Notes: generated by a model from the letters alone, not told the origin. Shown: positions 1 through 13,059, counted from the first letter of the stretch. The stretch is 64,000 bases of DNA from Medicago truncatula (GCF_003473485.1 NC_053044.1:52182091-52246090); one strand, 5' to 3'. Numbers and translations are program-made.

Positions 1-1483
1 GACATGTCACTATAACACTTATACGTCCTCTTGGCATTAATAAACACATCATCAAAATTGAAACATAAAATGAAAATGTATTAAGCGACCAAAACCCTAA
101 GAAGTATGTATGCATTTTCATCATCACTAATTTCCCCCCACCAGCTGGAGGGTTAAGTGTTGCTTCATATGCACTTGTTGCGAAAAGAATAGCAACTACT
201 AACAAAGCGTTTCTTGTGTCACTTGAAATTCTCCTTCTTAAACGAGTAACACAAATTGCTATTCTCTCGTTAAATGTGATTTTTGATTGTAGCTCTTCGT
301 GAAGCGGAGTAGGAGCAAGTGAAAAACCATGCAAAGCTCCTGCTTTGATCAACATGTCCTTCATTTCTGCACTATAAACTTGGCTCTGAATCTGCTCCAC
401 TATGTCCAATGCTGTTTGTTCATCTAAATTCTTGGCATTTATGTCTATATTGCTATCTATCAACAATCCAACTGCCTGCACAATATGAAATGACCATAGC
501 TGAATTAATTAATTTTTTTAAATAGGAGAAGCGAAAAATTATTAATACTTTGAAAATGTCAAACTCTAAGGCCAACATAATAGTTGAATTAATTAATATA
601 TTGAAACATAGATTGATTTTGATTTTCAATAATAAAAAAAAAAACATTTGGGTCAACAAAAGTTGATATATCTAATTCAAAATTTTAATCAGATACATCA
701 ACTTTTATTAACTCAAATGTCTCTTATAAATAAATAAGACAGAGGAAAATATTAGTTTTAAATTGAGGTATGTAACCGCAATCGCTATAGAAGAACCTCT
801 GGGCCACATTGCAGTTGCAGTTGCATCGGCCACATTTTTATGAAAAAAGTAGAAAGAAAAGAGAAATAGGGATGTGTCTCATATACCTGTGGGAAGCTAT
901 TGAGAACTGACATGTGCAGGATTGTGTTGCCTGCTTCATCCTCCCAATTCAGAACCCGTTTTTCCTTGTGGTGAGAACGTCTGTGGCATGTCCTTCGAAG
1001 CCAACCAAGCAAGATCTCAAGAACATGAAACTGCTTATATTTCACAGCAATATGCAGAGCAGTCTCACTTCGAACTGTAACATCTTCAATACAACCTGGA
1101 CAAACAAACAGGAATTTTACTACAAGATCAAAGTTTCCAGTTTGAGTAGCAATATGCAATGGAGTTAGACCCTCTCTCCCTTTGACTCGGACAAGGTCTT
1201 TATTAATATCTACAAAGCGACAAACCATTCTGTGATATTTGTTTTGTAAAGCAAGATGTATGGGACTGAGTCCATACTCGTTTAGTTTCCAAGCAAATGA
1301 AGGTTTTAGTCTCATAATCTCAGTGGCAAAACTTGTATGTCCAGAAGCTGCAGCAATATGCAAAGGAGTATCAACAAATGGTATTAAATTATAGCGTTCT
1401 AAGATGTAAGGATCGATTTGAATCAGTTTGAATAGCAAGTCTATATCTCCCATTTGTGCTGCTGCATTCAATGGGTCATTCAT
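1..1483 (-). CDS. Ankyrin-repeat/PGG-domain membrane protein (BDA1/ACD6-like), 3' end off the window
   Basis: Two exons are visible: 1483-887 (199 codons from the ATG, phase 0) and 475 to the left edge; the 411-bp intron is GT-AG. The N-terminal half holds four to five ankyrin repeats, with repeat cores such as DTPLHIAAASGH, GLTPLHIATQTGN and ETALHIAVKYKQ. Exon 2 begins AVGLLIDSNIDINAKN and leads into a PGG domain. That domain shows the LLVVAILFATSAYEA helix followed by NPPAGGG, then a second hydrophobic segment reaching the window edge. ANK-PGG proteins of this family are plasma-membrane or ER proteins, several linked to plant immunity (ACD6, BDA1). The exact orthologue is not resolved here. 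The C-terminal end and stop lie outside the window. The start is the first in-frame ATG, and MNDPLNAAAQMGD is a typical family opening. Confidence 0.88.
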
Positions 1484-2807
1484 GATGCCAACAAATTATA
1501 TTAAAAGAACGATATCAAGGTTACTTTGGTACAAGGAAAAATGCTGCAGAGTATATAGTTTTTTGCTAGTTTGTATGCATAATGATTATTTTTATAATCT
1601 TCTTTAACCTTGGAAGCATGCAAGGAGAATCATTCTCCTTCCTATCTTTTGGTGATCTACAAGGAAATTGGCTAAGAGACCATATTGTTTGTTGTTCTTC
1701 TAATTTGAAAGTCAATGTTTGACTGGACATGTTTTTTGCATTACAAGTCAAATTCAATCGCCCTTGGAATACGACATGTTGCTGTAGGAGGACTACTAAG
1801 TGGCAAGTTGGTAAAAGAAAAAAGAAAAAAGAATGTTCTTTAGTTTGTTGGCTCCGGTCAATTTTTATGAAATGGGAAACCTCGTATCAATTACCAATTC
1901 ATGACACTAGTTGAAAGTAGGGACAATTATCCCAACCAACTCGAAAATAGTTCGAGATTCGATTTGCTAATTAATTCGTTAAACTTGATTCATGAACCAA
2001 ATAAGTCAAACTTAAGTGCAAAATTAAACTCGATAAATAAATGAGTTGAACATAAATTAAGTATAGTTCGATTCGTTTAATTCATGAATCAACTCGATAA
2101 CGTTTCAACATAAACTTTGATAACCATATAACATGTCTTTTTAAAAATCATTCCGATATTCTTTTACATGAAGTGTTTAAATAACAAGATATGGTAGTGC
2201 TCTTTTTTAGATATTTCTTCTATACTATTATTGTTAAGTTCAAATCTGTTAGTTTTGAATTTTAAAAATTGTTTTTGATGAAAGTTGTTAGGGTTGTAGT
2301 TATATACTACTTAATTTAGAGCCTATTAATATATTTTGAAAAAAAAAATATAACTTATATTATCGGGGAGTGAAGGAGGACTAATGGGGATGGTTGGTGC
2401 CGGTGGAATGAAAATAAGGAAATGTTGATGAGGTGGTGTTAGTGAAATGAAGATAAGGAAAAATTGTTGTATAGCCCTTTGTTATATAAAAGTCCCACAT
2501 CGGTAACTTTGAAAGAAAATAGGATGGACACTAAGTTATATCACGAACAGCTCAGCCCGATTCATTTCCAACCCTAGATGAAAAAAATGAACTATATTCA
2601 TCGACCTGCTTATCGGGGGGAAAAAATATTCTGACATTAATATTGTGGAAATAGTAAAGAACGATCTTTGGTTACATACACGTACTTTCAGATATTATTC
2701 ACTCAAGAAATGGCATGGAGAAATATTCTCTTAACTATAGTAAAAAGGATATTCCATAGATAAATTGCCTCCTATCAGATTTACCCAAGAAACCAATAAA
2801 GCTAATT
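1484..2807. other. Intergenic stretch with degenerate repeats
   Basis: No gene is supported between the ankyrin gene's start and the stop of the Rossmann gene. About 1935-2105 holds an AT-rich dispersed-repeat-like block in which short words (ttcgattcg, ttcatgaa, aactcgata) recur on both strands. A TCCCACATCG motif at 2494-2503 followed by a TATA-like word is discussed under the rejected items. Confidence 0.5.
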
Positions 2808-5800
2808 CTACTTTGATTTATTCTGACTGTAACGTTGTATTCCATGGACATCTATGATTCCGGGAGGGAAAACAGGATCGGTAGCAGCTCTAACAGCAAC
2901 TTTAGCCACCGCAGTAACATTGACAGGAGGTGTCAATAAAGGCCCAACAAGTGGGATCTGGGTCAATGCTGTAGTATGTTGGAGAACCTACATCACACAA
3001 GTGAATTGCAGTCAAAAACAGAGGAAACAACACATTTCTTAAGCTGCTATTCAAGACAAGTAAAGCAATTTAATCATTAGTCCTCATTTAGTTAAAACCT
3101 GCTGCTATGCTAGGCATATATCAATGCAAACATAAATATACTACAAAATAGTCAGAACTTTGATCAGGGGAAGGAGGAATGCAACTCAATTTCAGGATTG
3201 ACTGGTGAACTGTTCAGACAACCATAATTGAATGGGCGAACCCCTGTATGAACCAAAACTGATAATGAGGAATGCAAACAGGGAAAACCTTGCATTTCAT
3301 CCCTCAAATTGGCTTAACAAAATTATTTGCACATCTGGACTGAAAAATAAATGTATATTTCATACTAAAGAAGCAGATGAAATTACCATCTCTAACGGAG
3401 ATCCAACTATGCCAAGAGGTATCTTCATACTCCCAACACTTCGAGTCCCATAAATAAACCCTGGCCTCAGAATTATTCCTGAAAAAGGCATGTAAAAGTC
3501 CAATCATATTCGAACATAATACCCCACACCATGAACTATCAGTAATTGGATTTCTGTTAGATGAAAAGAAAAAAAAAAAAAAACTTTCTTCTACAATAAA
3601 ACATTGCAAAATCCCACAGGAGAAAAATTGGAAACAATGAACAGTATTAACTGTTATCAAACATGATAGTAAGCATATGGCCAAAAGATAAAATTTAAAC
3701 CAATTTCTGAAATCCAGAGGTTAAAGTAAAGTGGGAGATGAATAATTACCTCCGTAAGGAAATTTGGTCAGAAGCTCAGTTTCAGCAGCTCTCTACATCA
3801 ATTAAGGCACAATATTTAATTCTTGAGATTAAAATGAAAATATCTAAACATCGCTTGTACTTAATTTTTATTTTTGTAGAAATAGAAGCATCTGTACATG
3901 GCAAATGTTTCATCCCAGAGGAAAATTAAGAATATAATGAACTATTTACTAAAGAAGTTAAGCATAATGGTAAACAGCAACAAAAAGAAAACGAGTTAAC
4001 CACAGAAATAAGTATATTTCTCTTCAGATGACCTGTTAGATAAAATGACTTGGTCCTAGCTCTAAATGTTAGAAACCCAGTCCATTTAGAAAAATGACCT
4101 TGTCATTGCGTGTTAAATCAATAAGAAAGGAAAGGGTGTTGCAGGAGAGATTATCAGAAAAAGCACAGTGAACATTAGAGTTATGTTAGAGAGGATCCAG
4201 AATGAGGACCAAGCATACCAAGTGGTTGGACTGGAGGTTGTTTAACAGGAAAGTTTATGTTCACTGTGGAGGCATGACTTATATAACTAAGACAAAATAC
4301 TCAAACAAACATTACTTTTTTTAAAGAATCGACAAAACCTTACAACATTGTTAATACTTAAGATTCCAAGGCAAGAAATCTCAATAGAAAAATTTCAGCA
4401 ATTCACAAAAAGTTTTACAACAAAAATTTCCTGGCTTTTTCTTTTCATGAATCAACAAATGCCTACAACATATTTAATACCTCAGATTCAGAGGCAAGGA
4501 TTACATATAGAAAAATTTCAGCATTTTGCGTTTGCACATAGCTTTACTATAAAATTCTTCGGCAAATGGCAATTCATTCCACTAAATATCGCTACAATAA
4601 AGAGTTGGACATGTTACCTTTCCTTCATAATACCCCTGCAGCAAGTAATTTACTACACCAAAGTCAGCAGCAGAGATATAGATGAATCTTTTAACCCCTG
4701 TAAGACCAAAAGCAAATCATCCAACAATCAGTAGCATAGTACTCTAGAAGAGGAAGCAAAAACTGATGCACTGAGATCTGCATTGCTACAGAAATTCTTT
4801 TATGTAACAAGGCAGATAATTGTGGCAGCCAACTAAGAAATTTTCTCCCTCTCCCCACACTGACAGTACCTCCCTCCTTTCCTCATTACTCTTCTTACTC
4901 TTCCTTCAGTATTTTTATGTAACTGATAGTTTATTTCTTATAATCGGAACCTCTAATAGTTTCATTGTCCTGTGTCAATCATTACTGGTAGGACATATGG
5001 TTGTCTTGGTTCAGGGACACAAAGCACCGAGTTCTTTCATTTTTCTTTTCTTTCTAAAAATTATCCAAATAAAATATGCCATATTTGTATTTCTATGGTT
5101 ATTCCTACCTTGTACATGTATCTGGAGAAAGGCAGTTAGAAACCCATATGGGGTAAAACAAACTTTGTGATTGTTGCTGCTGCTAGCGCTCACAATTGAA
5201 TAGCGGCATGGGTAAGGAGCGATTACAACAACAATCAAGCCTTATCCCACTAAGTGGGGTCAGCTACATGGATCAACTTACGCCATAATGTTCTATCATA
5301 AACCATGTTTGGACCCAACTCGTTGACCTTTAAATCTTCTCTAATAGTTTTTCAAGGCCTTCCTCTACCTCTTTTGATCTAACTAATCTCCATCTGATCT
5401 ACTCTTCGTACTACAGCCTCTACAGTTCTTCTCTCTACATGCCCAAACCACCTAAGCCTATTTTCTACCATCTGTTCTACTATACGCGCTACCCCAACAC
5501 TCTCTAATGGTGTCATTCATAATCTTATCCCGCCTAGTTTTACCACTCATCCAACGCAAGTACGCAACATCCTCATCTCTGCTACACTTGATTCTCATGT
5601 TGGTTCGCCGGTCTGACTGTTGTCTAATAAAATAACCCCCAAAAAATTGGCCCTTCTATTTGTGATTTGGCAACCATTATTGTGATCCTTTATAATTTTG
5701 AAGTAAAGAATTTTTAGTAAGCACGCTTTTTTATCAAAAATACCTGTACAGTACAAATCTGTTATTTGACTGCAACAAAGTGGATTAAACAGTTAACTAC

Positions 5801-8398
5801 TATATGTTTGGGGATATTAATTCACTAAGCTCAGGTATTACTAATTGTACAACTTTTTTTTCAAATTTGTTTTAAGCCTAATAGCATAATTAGATCCATG
5901 TAGCTTATCCCATCTAGCAGGGAAAGTCCTGGCTGTTGCTGTTGTAAGCTTGAATGATAGATGAGTACATGTAATGCCCCAAAAAACAAACATGTACTGC
6001 GCCAAAACATAAGGAGGATAGGAACTGAAAAAGTAGATAGCAAATAAGAAATGTGCAAATTCCTCGTTTACCTTGCTCTGAAGCTGCTCTAATTGCATTG
6101 ATGTTGGCAGTTCCATTAATTTTGTACATGGAAGAGTTGGAGCCAAAACCGCCAACACATGAGATCTGAGAAAAGAAACATGATTAGCTAAAAGGAAATA
6201 CTATTTACAATGCAAAAAAAATAAAATTTAACATACTTCTGTCTTCTGCAGTAACAAAATTTGGATATATTAGATCAGTTAGTAACCCATGATTACTACA
6301 ATTCTGATGAGTATCCAAGAGCATGGGGAACCCTCCCTTATACATAGCTATCAAGGGGAAAAAAACCAAGTCGCTTAAATAATCCATCAAACATAGATGT
6401 GGGATGTGGACACCCCGTAACACCCAACTACCTATCATAGTACCACGCCTGAGAGCCGACATTCCAGCGGCTGGCACTCTGACGCTTTACTCAGCCTTGC
6501 CGGTCAATCCCCTTAGGAAGTAGCCCTTTCCGAGCCACCGAAAACCAGCTTTGTGCCAATTGATAAGCATCCAAGGACTTGGGGAACCCTGCCTTAAAAG
6601 CTACCTATCAAGAGGGAAGAACCGAGCCACTTAAATACTCCATCGAACATGCCATACTACTCTGGGCAGCCCATAATACCCAAGTACCTATCAAATTCTT
6701 TCAACCCAAAATCATCTTGCATTCAATCACAAACACTTTCTTCTCAATTTCAATCTTTTAGCATCTTCTTTTAGTTCTTATCCTTCTTTCCCTCATCTTT
6801 AGACGACTTTCAACCAAATTTTACGATCATTCTCATAAATTTTATCCAAGTTCACTAGTTTTAGGGACCAGACTTCAACAAGCTTTACACACTGTAATGA
6901 TGGTAACCTATTTTCACCCCAACCACTGCTATGTTACACATTCCTTTATAACAATAGAATGCCCCATTACCCAAAAGAACAAAATAAAATGGTAAAACCT
7001 GCTATCTTGATGCATTGACAGTGAATTATATTGTTATGGAAAGCTTTACCAAAGCACGGGAGATCCTTGCCAAAAATATTGGTTAAACCAAAAGTAACAG
7101 CTTCTAAATTGCAAAGGAAACATAAAATAACCAAAATCACTTAAGCTACAGGCTTCCTATTTATTTCCTAAATATTGACCAGACATTTTAACAAGACAAG
7201 TGGAAACTTACAACAGCAGTGACCCCATTCAGAGCCTCTTTCAATGATTCAGTTGAAAGGAGATTCCCTAATCATTGGAAAATAATTTAAACATATTAGA
7301 GAATTCTGTGTCCCACAAAGACATTGTCTGAAAGGAAATGCAAGGGAAAAAACAAACCTTTATACCAGATGACATTTGTAGCCCAGGAGTCGTGCAGGGA
7401 TGACTTGCCAGACCTGAAGGTAATAAAAAAAATGAATGGCAAGGCAGATTAGTTTCATGAACAAAGTGCTAAATAATATAATAAATATGAAAAGGAGTAC
7501 ATGACCTTCCGAAACAAAATGCAAAAAAAAAAAAAACAGGCCACTGATTTTAACTTTCCACAAGGCCACCGACACATGTCATTTTCTCAAATAATTACCG
7601 GTGTCAACGTGTAAGTGTATGGTGTCAGTGTTTGTATCTCTGTTAGTGCTTCATAGATTAAGAGTTACAAAACATAAAGCATTATGGACTGCTGGTGATC
7701 AACAACTAAGTGGGGCTGGCTACATGGATCAGATTACATTGTATGTAATGTTCTATCGTACACCTTATTTCGGTCCAACTCAATAATTTCCAACTCCTTC
7801 CTAATAGTTTCTAGTGCTAGTGATAAAAAAAAAAAAAAAAAAAACAGCATACCTGCTAAGACTTGCAACAGACAAACCATGATTTAAGGCTTCTCTACAA
7901 ACATGTGATCCAACAAATCCATTGCCTCCCAGCACAAGCAACTTCAACGACACTCAAAACACATATACATAATTTGTAAGTTAGTAAAGCCACACACACA
8001 CACACCAACAACAACATCCAAAAATGGACGCATGATTGTAGGATAGTACCTTCTCAGTTGGAGGTGGGGGCACAGTCTCAGCTTCTTCAACTTTAAAGGG
8101 CTCATCAATCTTGTTAGAATCCGTACAGAAACTTCTCCCGTTAATCGACACAGCCATTGCACTTCAAAGTAAGAAAATAAAACACACGATTCAATCAACA
8201 ATTCACAAATCACAAAAACAACAAACACTATAACTTAGAATGTGTAACCTAACCCTAACCCTAACAATCATATATTGAAACGATACGATCATAGAACAAA
8301 AAACTGCAATGATGATTTAAAAAGGGAGAAAAAACAAACTTGAGTCTGGAAATGGAGGATGATGAGGAATGAATCAAGCGCGAGATGATTGTCTTCAT
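2808..8398 (-). CDS. NAD(P)-binding Rossmann-fold (NAD-dependent epimerase-like) protein, mitochondrial type
   Basis: Ten exons on the minus strand: 8398-8340, 8161-8050, 7941-7853, 7413-7358, 7267-7212, 6165-6072, 4697-4618, 3792-3750, 3478-3387 and 2987-2808. They sum to 861 nt (286 aa) with every junction GT-AG and in phase. The N-terminus MKTIISRLIHSSSSS is basic and Ser-rich, as expected of a mitochondrial presequence. A dinucleotide-binding loop, LLVLGGNGFVGSH, sits at residues 58-70. Downstream motifs are SWATNVIWYKG, VISCVGGFGSN, KRFIYISAADFG, LRPGFIYGTRSVG and a C-terminal PPVNVTAVAKVAV. This matches the small plant family of atypical SDR/complex-I NDUFA9-like proteins (from memory At5g10730/At5g15910, about 270-290 aa). 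The substrate is unknown. The catalytic YxxxK pattern of classical SDRs is not evident. Introns are swollen by repeats: intron 6 is 1.4 kb and holds an RTE relic. Confidence 0.92.
5222..5615 (-). mobile_element. RTE-type LINE 3' relic (reverse transcriptase C-terminus)
   Basis: The minus strand reads, with stops and shifts, NRLRWFGHVERRTVEAVVRR, then IKRGRGRP, then LWRKLIHVADPT, then WDKA. These words are diagnostic of the C-terminal end of plant RTE-clade LINE reverse transcriptase. The 3' end at about 5222 runs into a short TTG repeat, which is typical of RTE tails. It lies in intron 6 of the Rossmann gene in sense orientation. Confidence 0.8.
6303..6660 (-). mobile_element. TRIM/LTR-like repeat with two imperfect direct copies
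   Basis: Blocks at about 6309-6396 and 6567-6653 are imperfect direct copies of one another. Both carry the words gcatggggaaccct/acttggggaaccct, ctatcaag and cacttaaatactcc/cgcttaaataatcc, about 257 bp apart. Between them on the minus strand lies the TRIM-like word ATCCCACAT. The arrangement suggests a small non-autonomous LTR element in intron 5 of the Rossmann gene. Ends and target duplication were not resolved. Confidence 0.45.
7690..7830 (-). mobile_element. Short RTE-type LINE 3' relic
   Basis: The plus strand shows aactaagtggggctggctac, then atggatca, then ttctatcgtacacc. This is the same terminal sequence as the relic at 5222-5615 (complement of IHVADPT-W). It is a truncated second copy in intron 3 of the Rossmann gene, in the same orientation. 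Confidence 0.65.
8246..8265. repeat. Short telomere-like run in intron 1
   Basis: The run AACCTAACCCTAACCCTAAC has two and a half units of a CCCTAA-type repeat rather than the plant CCCTAAA type. It sits 75 bp inside intron 1 of the Rossmann gene. Telo-box-like words near transcription starts are common in plant housekeeping genes; function here is not shown. Confidence 0.5.
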
Positions 8399-8599
8399 TT
8401 GATTAGATGATGGATGATTCAATCGAATTCAGTGTTACCAAATTTTGTAAGCGAAGCTTTCAGAATCAATTTCTCGGTTAGAGACGAGTCTTTGTAATAA
8501 CTTCAATGTGCAACGAGGGGAAAAAAGCATACACATGGCAACAATAGCTACTCACACCTCATTCACTCTATGTGGCTTTATTCCAACCTCATTTCTCAT

Positions 8600-8906
8600 T
8601 ACTCCCTGCGTCCCTCAATACTTGACATATTTGAATAAAAAAAATATTTGTCTTATAATACTTGATCTTTTCAGATTTTTAAGCAGAATTTGACAAATTT
8701 ACCCTTTATAAATACTTTTTGTGGTCCCCATGTTAAAGTTTGTAGTGGAACAAAGAAAATAATCATTACTTAAAAGTGAAAAAGTTTCAAAATAATGACA
8801 AGGGCAATTCAGTAAAAATATCATTTTCTTTCTTTCATCTCTACACTTTTCTTAATCTGTGTGAAATTGTCAAGTAGGTCAAGTATTGAAGGACGGAGGG
8901 AGAGTA
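8600..8906. mobile_element. Stowaway-type (Tc1/mariner) MITE
   Basis: Terminal inverted repeats TACTCCCTGCGTCCCTC and GACGGAGGGAGAGTA are followed inward by AATACTTGAC/GTCAAGTATT, all inside a TA dinucleotide. The length is 307 bp. The CTCCCTCCGTCC terminus is the hallmark of this MITE superfamily. It lies just upstream of the Rossmann gene. Confidence 0.85.
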
Positions 8907-9310
8907 TTACATTCTTTTTCCCTTCTTTGTCCTCAAAGCTTAAACATTTTCCTCTTTTTAGTCAAAGAACATGTAAAATTCAAAAATGACTTTTATAAAG
9001 TATAGTTAAAAGTAAAATAAAAAATATAGTTGGAATTATGACCAAAATGTGAAAGTCATATGACTGCTTGTGGGATATGAAATGTGAATATTAAGAATTT
9101 ACTTGTATTTTTGTGTCTCATTATTTGCTTTACACACCCCTTTCTTTTTTCAAATTTTCCCAAGCACCCTCCCTTACACACCCTCCAATTCTCCATACAT
9201 TTTGCAACATTTTTGGAAAATAACATCTCAGACTAGTGTTGGATTTATCTATGTTTGCATATGAATATTAGATTTGAAGTTTGAAAATCTATATGCAAAT
9301 AGGCAAAAAG

Positions 9311-9380
9311 GATAAAATTGAAATGAAAAAAAAGATAAAGGACAAAATTGAAATGAAAAAAAAGATAAAGGACTAAATTG
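9311..9380. repeat. 30-bp tandem repeat, 2.3 copies
   Basis: Two consecutive 30-bp units (9311-9340 and 9341-9370) differ only at the third base, gataaaattg versus gacaaaattg, and a partial third unit follows. The block is purine-rich. Confidence 0.85.
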
Positions 9381-10312
9381 TATTTGAAAATTAAGTTAAG
9401 GGACTAAAAATGTAATTTTGCCAAAATTAAATGATCATGGTCGCACGAATAATTTTCAACCGTGTGTGGACAAACTAAGTTTTAGGTTTGATTCGCCCTA
9501 TCAATTTATGTCAATCGAATGCAAATGATTATATTGTTAAATTCTCTTCAAGGTACTTTGAAATATTTTTAAGTGACTAGCATATGCACATGAAACGTAT
9601 TGATACATGATAGTTTATTGAATAAAATTCCATCAATTTACTCTCACAGTAGAGAGAATAAAAAATGGCTTAGATATGATTTTGGTAGAAATTTAACTCG
9701 TAGTTAGAACATTATAAAAAAAAATCTCTATTTTCCACCTGCAAAATCTCTATTTATAAAAATATAGTGAAGAGAAATGACTCTTGAAATAATGAGACCA
9801 TTAGGGTTGCAAAGTTTCACCTTATAGATGTATATAAATCTCCTGACAAAAAAAAAAAAACTCGGCATAAACTAGTGCTCTATCCACTTCTAATGCTGAT
9901 ATTTGTTTTTTGAAAGACTTCTTATACCGATAATGGAGAGAATCTTTATCCTATATTTTGTGGAGTTTTGATGCCGTCATGCCGATATATTTTTTTTTTA
10001 AAACACAGTTGTAAATATCTTCTTTTTTATTTCCTTGAAGGATGTGTGCGTATACTATATGTTATAACCAAAAGCAATGTTATACATAGCTAATAATTAA
10101 ATGAGTCCAACGGTAATCTTACACTCCAAATTTAAGACTGGCTATCTCTAATACAAAAATTTAATTTGATCAATACATGAAAGAAACACGATTAATCAGT
10201 TGATCAAACTTTTGTGGTTGATTCTATTTGGTAGAAAATCACATGCATAAGATAAATTAGTTGATAACAAATGAACCTATAGAACATAAATTAGTTAATG
10301 ATAATTTATAGG

Positions 10313-10487
10313 TGACAACTAGGGTACCCATGGAAGAATGGTGGGTAATTTACCCCAACCAATACACATTAACCACATAAGCACATTTTTAAGTGGTATC
10401 CATGAACAATCTTGACCCCACCAACAAATTTCTCATTTTCATTGGTTGATGGGTAAATTACCCACCATTTTTCAAAAGTAATCTAGA
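10313..10487. mobile_element. MITE with GGTGGGTAATTTACC terminal arms
   Basis: The element opens TGACAACTAGGGTACCCAT and ends near AAAAGTAATCTAG. Its inner inverted arms are AATGGTGGGTAATTTACCC and GGGTAAATTACCCACCATT. A second member of the same family, in the opposite orientation, lies at 23169-23360. Confidence 0.75.
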
Positions 10488-10745
10488 AAAAACCTAATTT
10501 ATAGCATATTATTATGCTAGCAGATTGAATTTAAGTATTTACGATGATTAGCAGCTAAATGAATTGATAAGTATAAATTTAAATGCTACTTGAACTACCG
10601 CATGAAAAAAAAAATGATAAGTTAGTGAGATAATTGAGAAGTCTATGAGAAAATAATAAAGTAATTAATAAGTTAAACTATTTCTTTAAAAAAAAAAGTT
10701 TAACTATTAATTACAACAATTAAAATTTCAACTGTTTTTACAAAA

Positions 10746-10911
10746 AGTTCAACTTATTATTTTTTTTTTTCAAGTAGTCTAGTGGCTAGAGCTCACACAG
10801 TTTAATTGTGGAGAAGTGGGGTGTCTGGGGTTCGAACCCCAGCCCCTGCATATAAAATGCAATATCCCTACCAACTGAGCTAAGCTCACGGGGATAGTTC
10901 AACTTATTATT
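10746..10911 (-). mobile_element. tRNA-derived SINE flanked by a 16-bp target-site duplication
   Basis: The body is 10762-10895. On the minus strand it shows a Pol III A box (TAGCTCAGTTGGTAGGG), then a B box (GGGTTCGAACCCC), and it ends in a poly(A) that appears as the T run at 10760-10770. The 16-bp word AGTTCAACTTATTATT flanks it exactly at 10746-10761 and 10896-10911, a textbook target duplication. A related copy is at 42276-42410. Confidence 0.9.
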
Positions 10912-12124
10912 TTATTAGACAATATAAGCGTTACCAAGTAGCTATGTTTTCCTTTGGAAAATAAAAGTAGCTCTACCTTAATAATGTAAGGTTACCTTGT
11001 GGTTTGGCTTTGTGAAACAACTTTTTATTTTTCAGATTAAATTAGTGTTCACTGTTGTCTATACTACCAATTGGTAATTGAGAGAGTATAATTAGGATAA
11101 ATGACTGACGTTTAAGCCACTAAATAAATTTATCATATCATACTCTATATATGGATTTAGCTCTGGAATATCAAAGAGACTGTTTTTATTTGGAATCCCT
11201 TATATGATTATGCCGCTGTTCTTAGATTGGTAGTTTTGCTTGCGCATTCTGGCCAATTGGTTCAATTTGGCTTGCTATTGATGCTATGTGTCTGCCAGAT
11301 TTGAGTTTGCTTAGTGGATTTTTCACTTTTTCCTTTGGCTAATTATAGGGGTTTTTTCTAGTGGCCATCACCATGCCTTTCTATATTGGACAATTACGAA
11401 CATGATCCAATAAAATGGTTTAAAATGATAAAGATATTTAAGATGGATTAGACCATAACAATGATTGAATAGATATTAATTAAAAGTACTAATTTCATAG
11501 TTTGTCATTATGACGGATGACATGAGTCGTTACGAATAAAAGTGACCCCTAATAAATCAAAGAATCAAAGTTAGAGAGAATTTCAACTCTAGGGAGACTT
11601 TATGAAATTGGGTAAAGAATATATTTTGATGTAATAAATCAGAATAAAAAGTGAAGCATCAAGGGTGGACATAACATGTAACATGATGCCAAAAACTAAA
11701 GATATTCCCCTTTTAATCTCTTTATTTTCTCAATATGTTTGCTATACGAAGGAAACTAATCGCTCAAGGTAGATATAATATGGAATCAGCTGCGTCACAA
11801 GCAGCAAATAGAGAATATGCCCCATCTAAAATCAAAAGATTTAGGCTATGTATATTTATATTTTTAGCTAAAGGTTTAAAAAATAAATATTTGTCTAAAA
11901 CAATACCTGATGTCAACATGCTGAAAAGACTCAACTAAGAAAGATTATGTTCTTTGTAGATAAGAAGAAAAAAATTGTTAACGGCACGTAAATCACAGCC
12001 AGAAAGAATTTACTCGATATGACATTAACTAAAGATAAGGAAATCAGCAAATATACAATAGGAATAGTTCATATAATAAATAAAAAAATTATAAACTGAA
12101 AAACTAACCGAAGTGTAAAGATAT
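10912..12124. other. Gene-free AT-rich stretch
   Basis: I see no conserved reading frame or recognisable repeat boundary. A 67-codon open frame at 11735-11938 on the plus strand has no recognisable motif and is not called as a gene. Confidence 0.5.
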
Positions 12125-12455
12125 TGTTGTAAAAGAGTCTCTAATCGGATGAGACATGACACGAACATATGTTTATAAGTATTGATAATTTTCACCTCAC
12201 AAGTGAGTTTTATAAGGATGGGTTAAACACAATATCAAAATATGACATGATATCATAGCCTTCTCCAAGACGCGTTGGGTCACACCACTTATATTCACGC
12301 ACGAAATCCAATAGTGTTGGTCGTGAGAGAGTATATATTAAAGAATCTCACACTGGATTAGAGATAATATGAACATAACATGTGTTTATAAATGAAGACA
12401 ATTTACACTTGAACAACCAATCTTATAAGGATGAGTTAGACCGAGTATTACAATA
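12125..12455. repeat. Two related direct copies of a TRIM-like dispersed repeat
   Basis: Blocks at about 12128-12240 and 12340-12450 share an ordered set of words: tctctaatcgg/tctcacactgg, gaacata, tgtttataa, cttataaggatg/tttataaggatg, gttaaac/gttagacc. The order and spacing are preserved, so they are direct copies about 210 bp apart. This suggests the paired LTRs of a very short element. Exact ends are not resolved. Confidence 0.45.
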
Positions 12456-13059
12456 TAACAATTATACATATACATCAAATCAGATTTCACTATAATAGCA
12501 CTTTATTATGTTTTCATATTTTCAAAAATATATAATTGAATGCATATGCAATTTTTTACACCGTGAATGCTTGTTTTGAGAGAGGTTTGGTTAGTGTGAG
12601 ATTGGAAAAAGAAGAAGAAAAATTTCTCTTGTTTGGTACAGAAAATATGTATGAGATAAATTTCTCTCAATGTATGAGAAGAAACGCTTGGAGATATTAT
12701 TTTTGTTTTCAATTTCACTTTTTTATAAAAAAGAAATATATCACCATTTTTATGTTTAAAGATTTAAAAGAGATCAAAACTGAATGATTTTAAAATGGAC
12801 AAATGAATTTCGGAGTGAGTAAAAATATAAAGATTAAAATTGTAATTAGGTCCAACAACTTTCAATTATAATAAAATTAAATTTAAAAATTAGACACAAA
12901 CAACACTGTCATTGTGGGTTGTGACTTGTGAGTTTGCCGAGGGAGGCGCTTTAACTTATTTTTCTGTAATATTATTAGGGTTCGGGGATTTTTGTTTTTT
13001 TGGTACAAATATTATTAGGGGGAATAAGCTTGTAAATGTTTGAAGTTGTTTTTTTAAGA

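Noticed and set aside
785-886. C-terminal extension of the ankyrin exon 1 frame to position 785
   Set aside because: A consensus donor at 886-881 and an in-phase PGG exon at 475 explain the gene better; the extension is intron.
2492-2543. snRNA-type promoter: AGTCCCACATCG followed about 33 bp later by a TATA-like word, matching the spacing of Pol II snRNA genes
   Set aside because: The sequence downstream does not start like U1, U2, U4 or U5, and this motif is also common in plant TRIM/LTR repeats.
8246-8265. Interstitial telomere or chromosome-fusion scar
   Set aside because: Only about 20 bp long and located in a leader intron, so a simple telo-box-like motif is sufficient.
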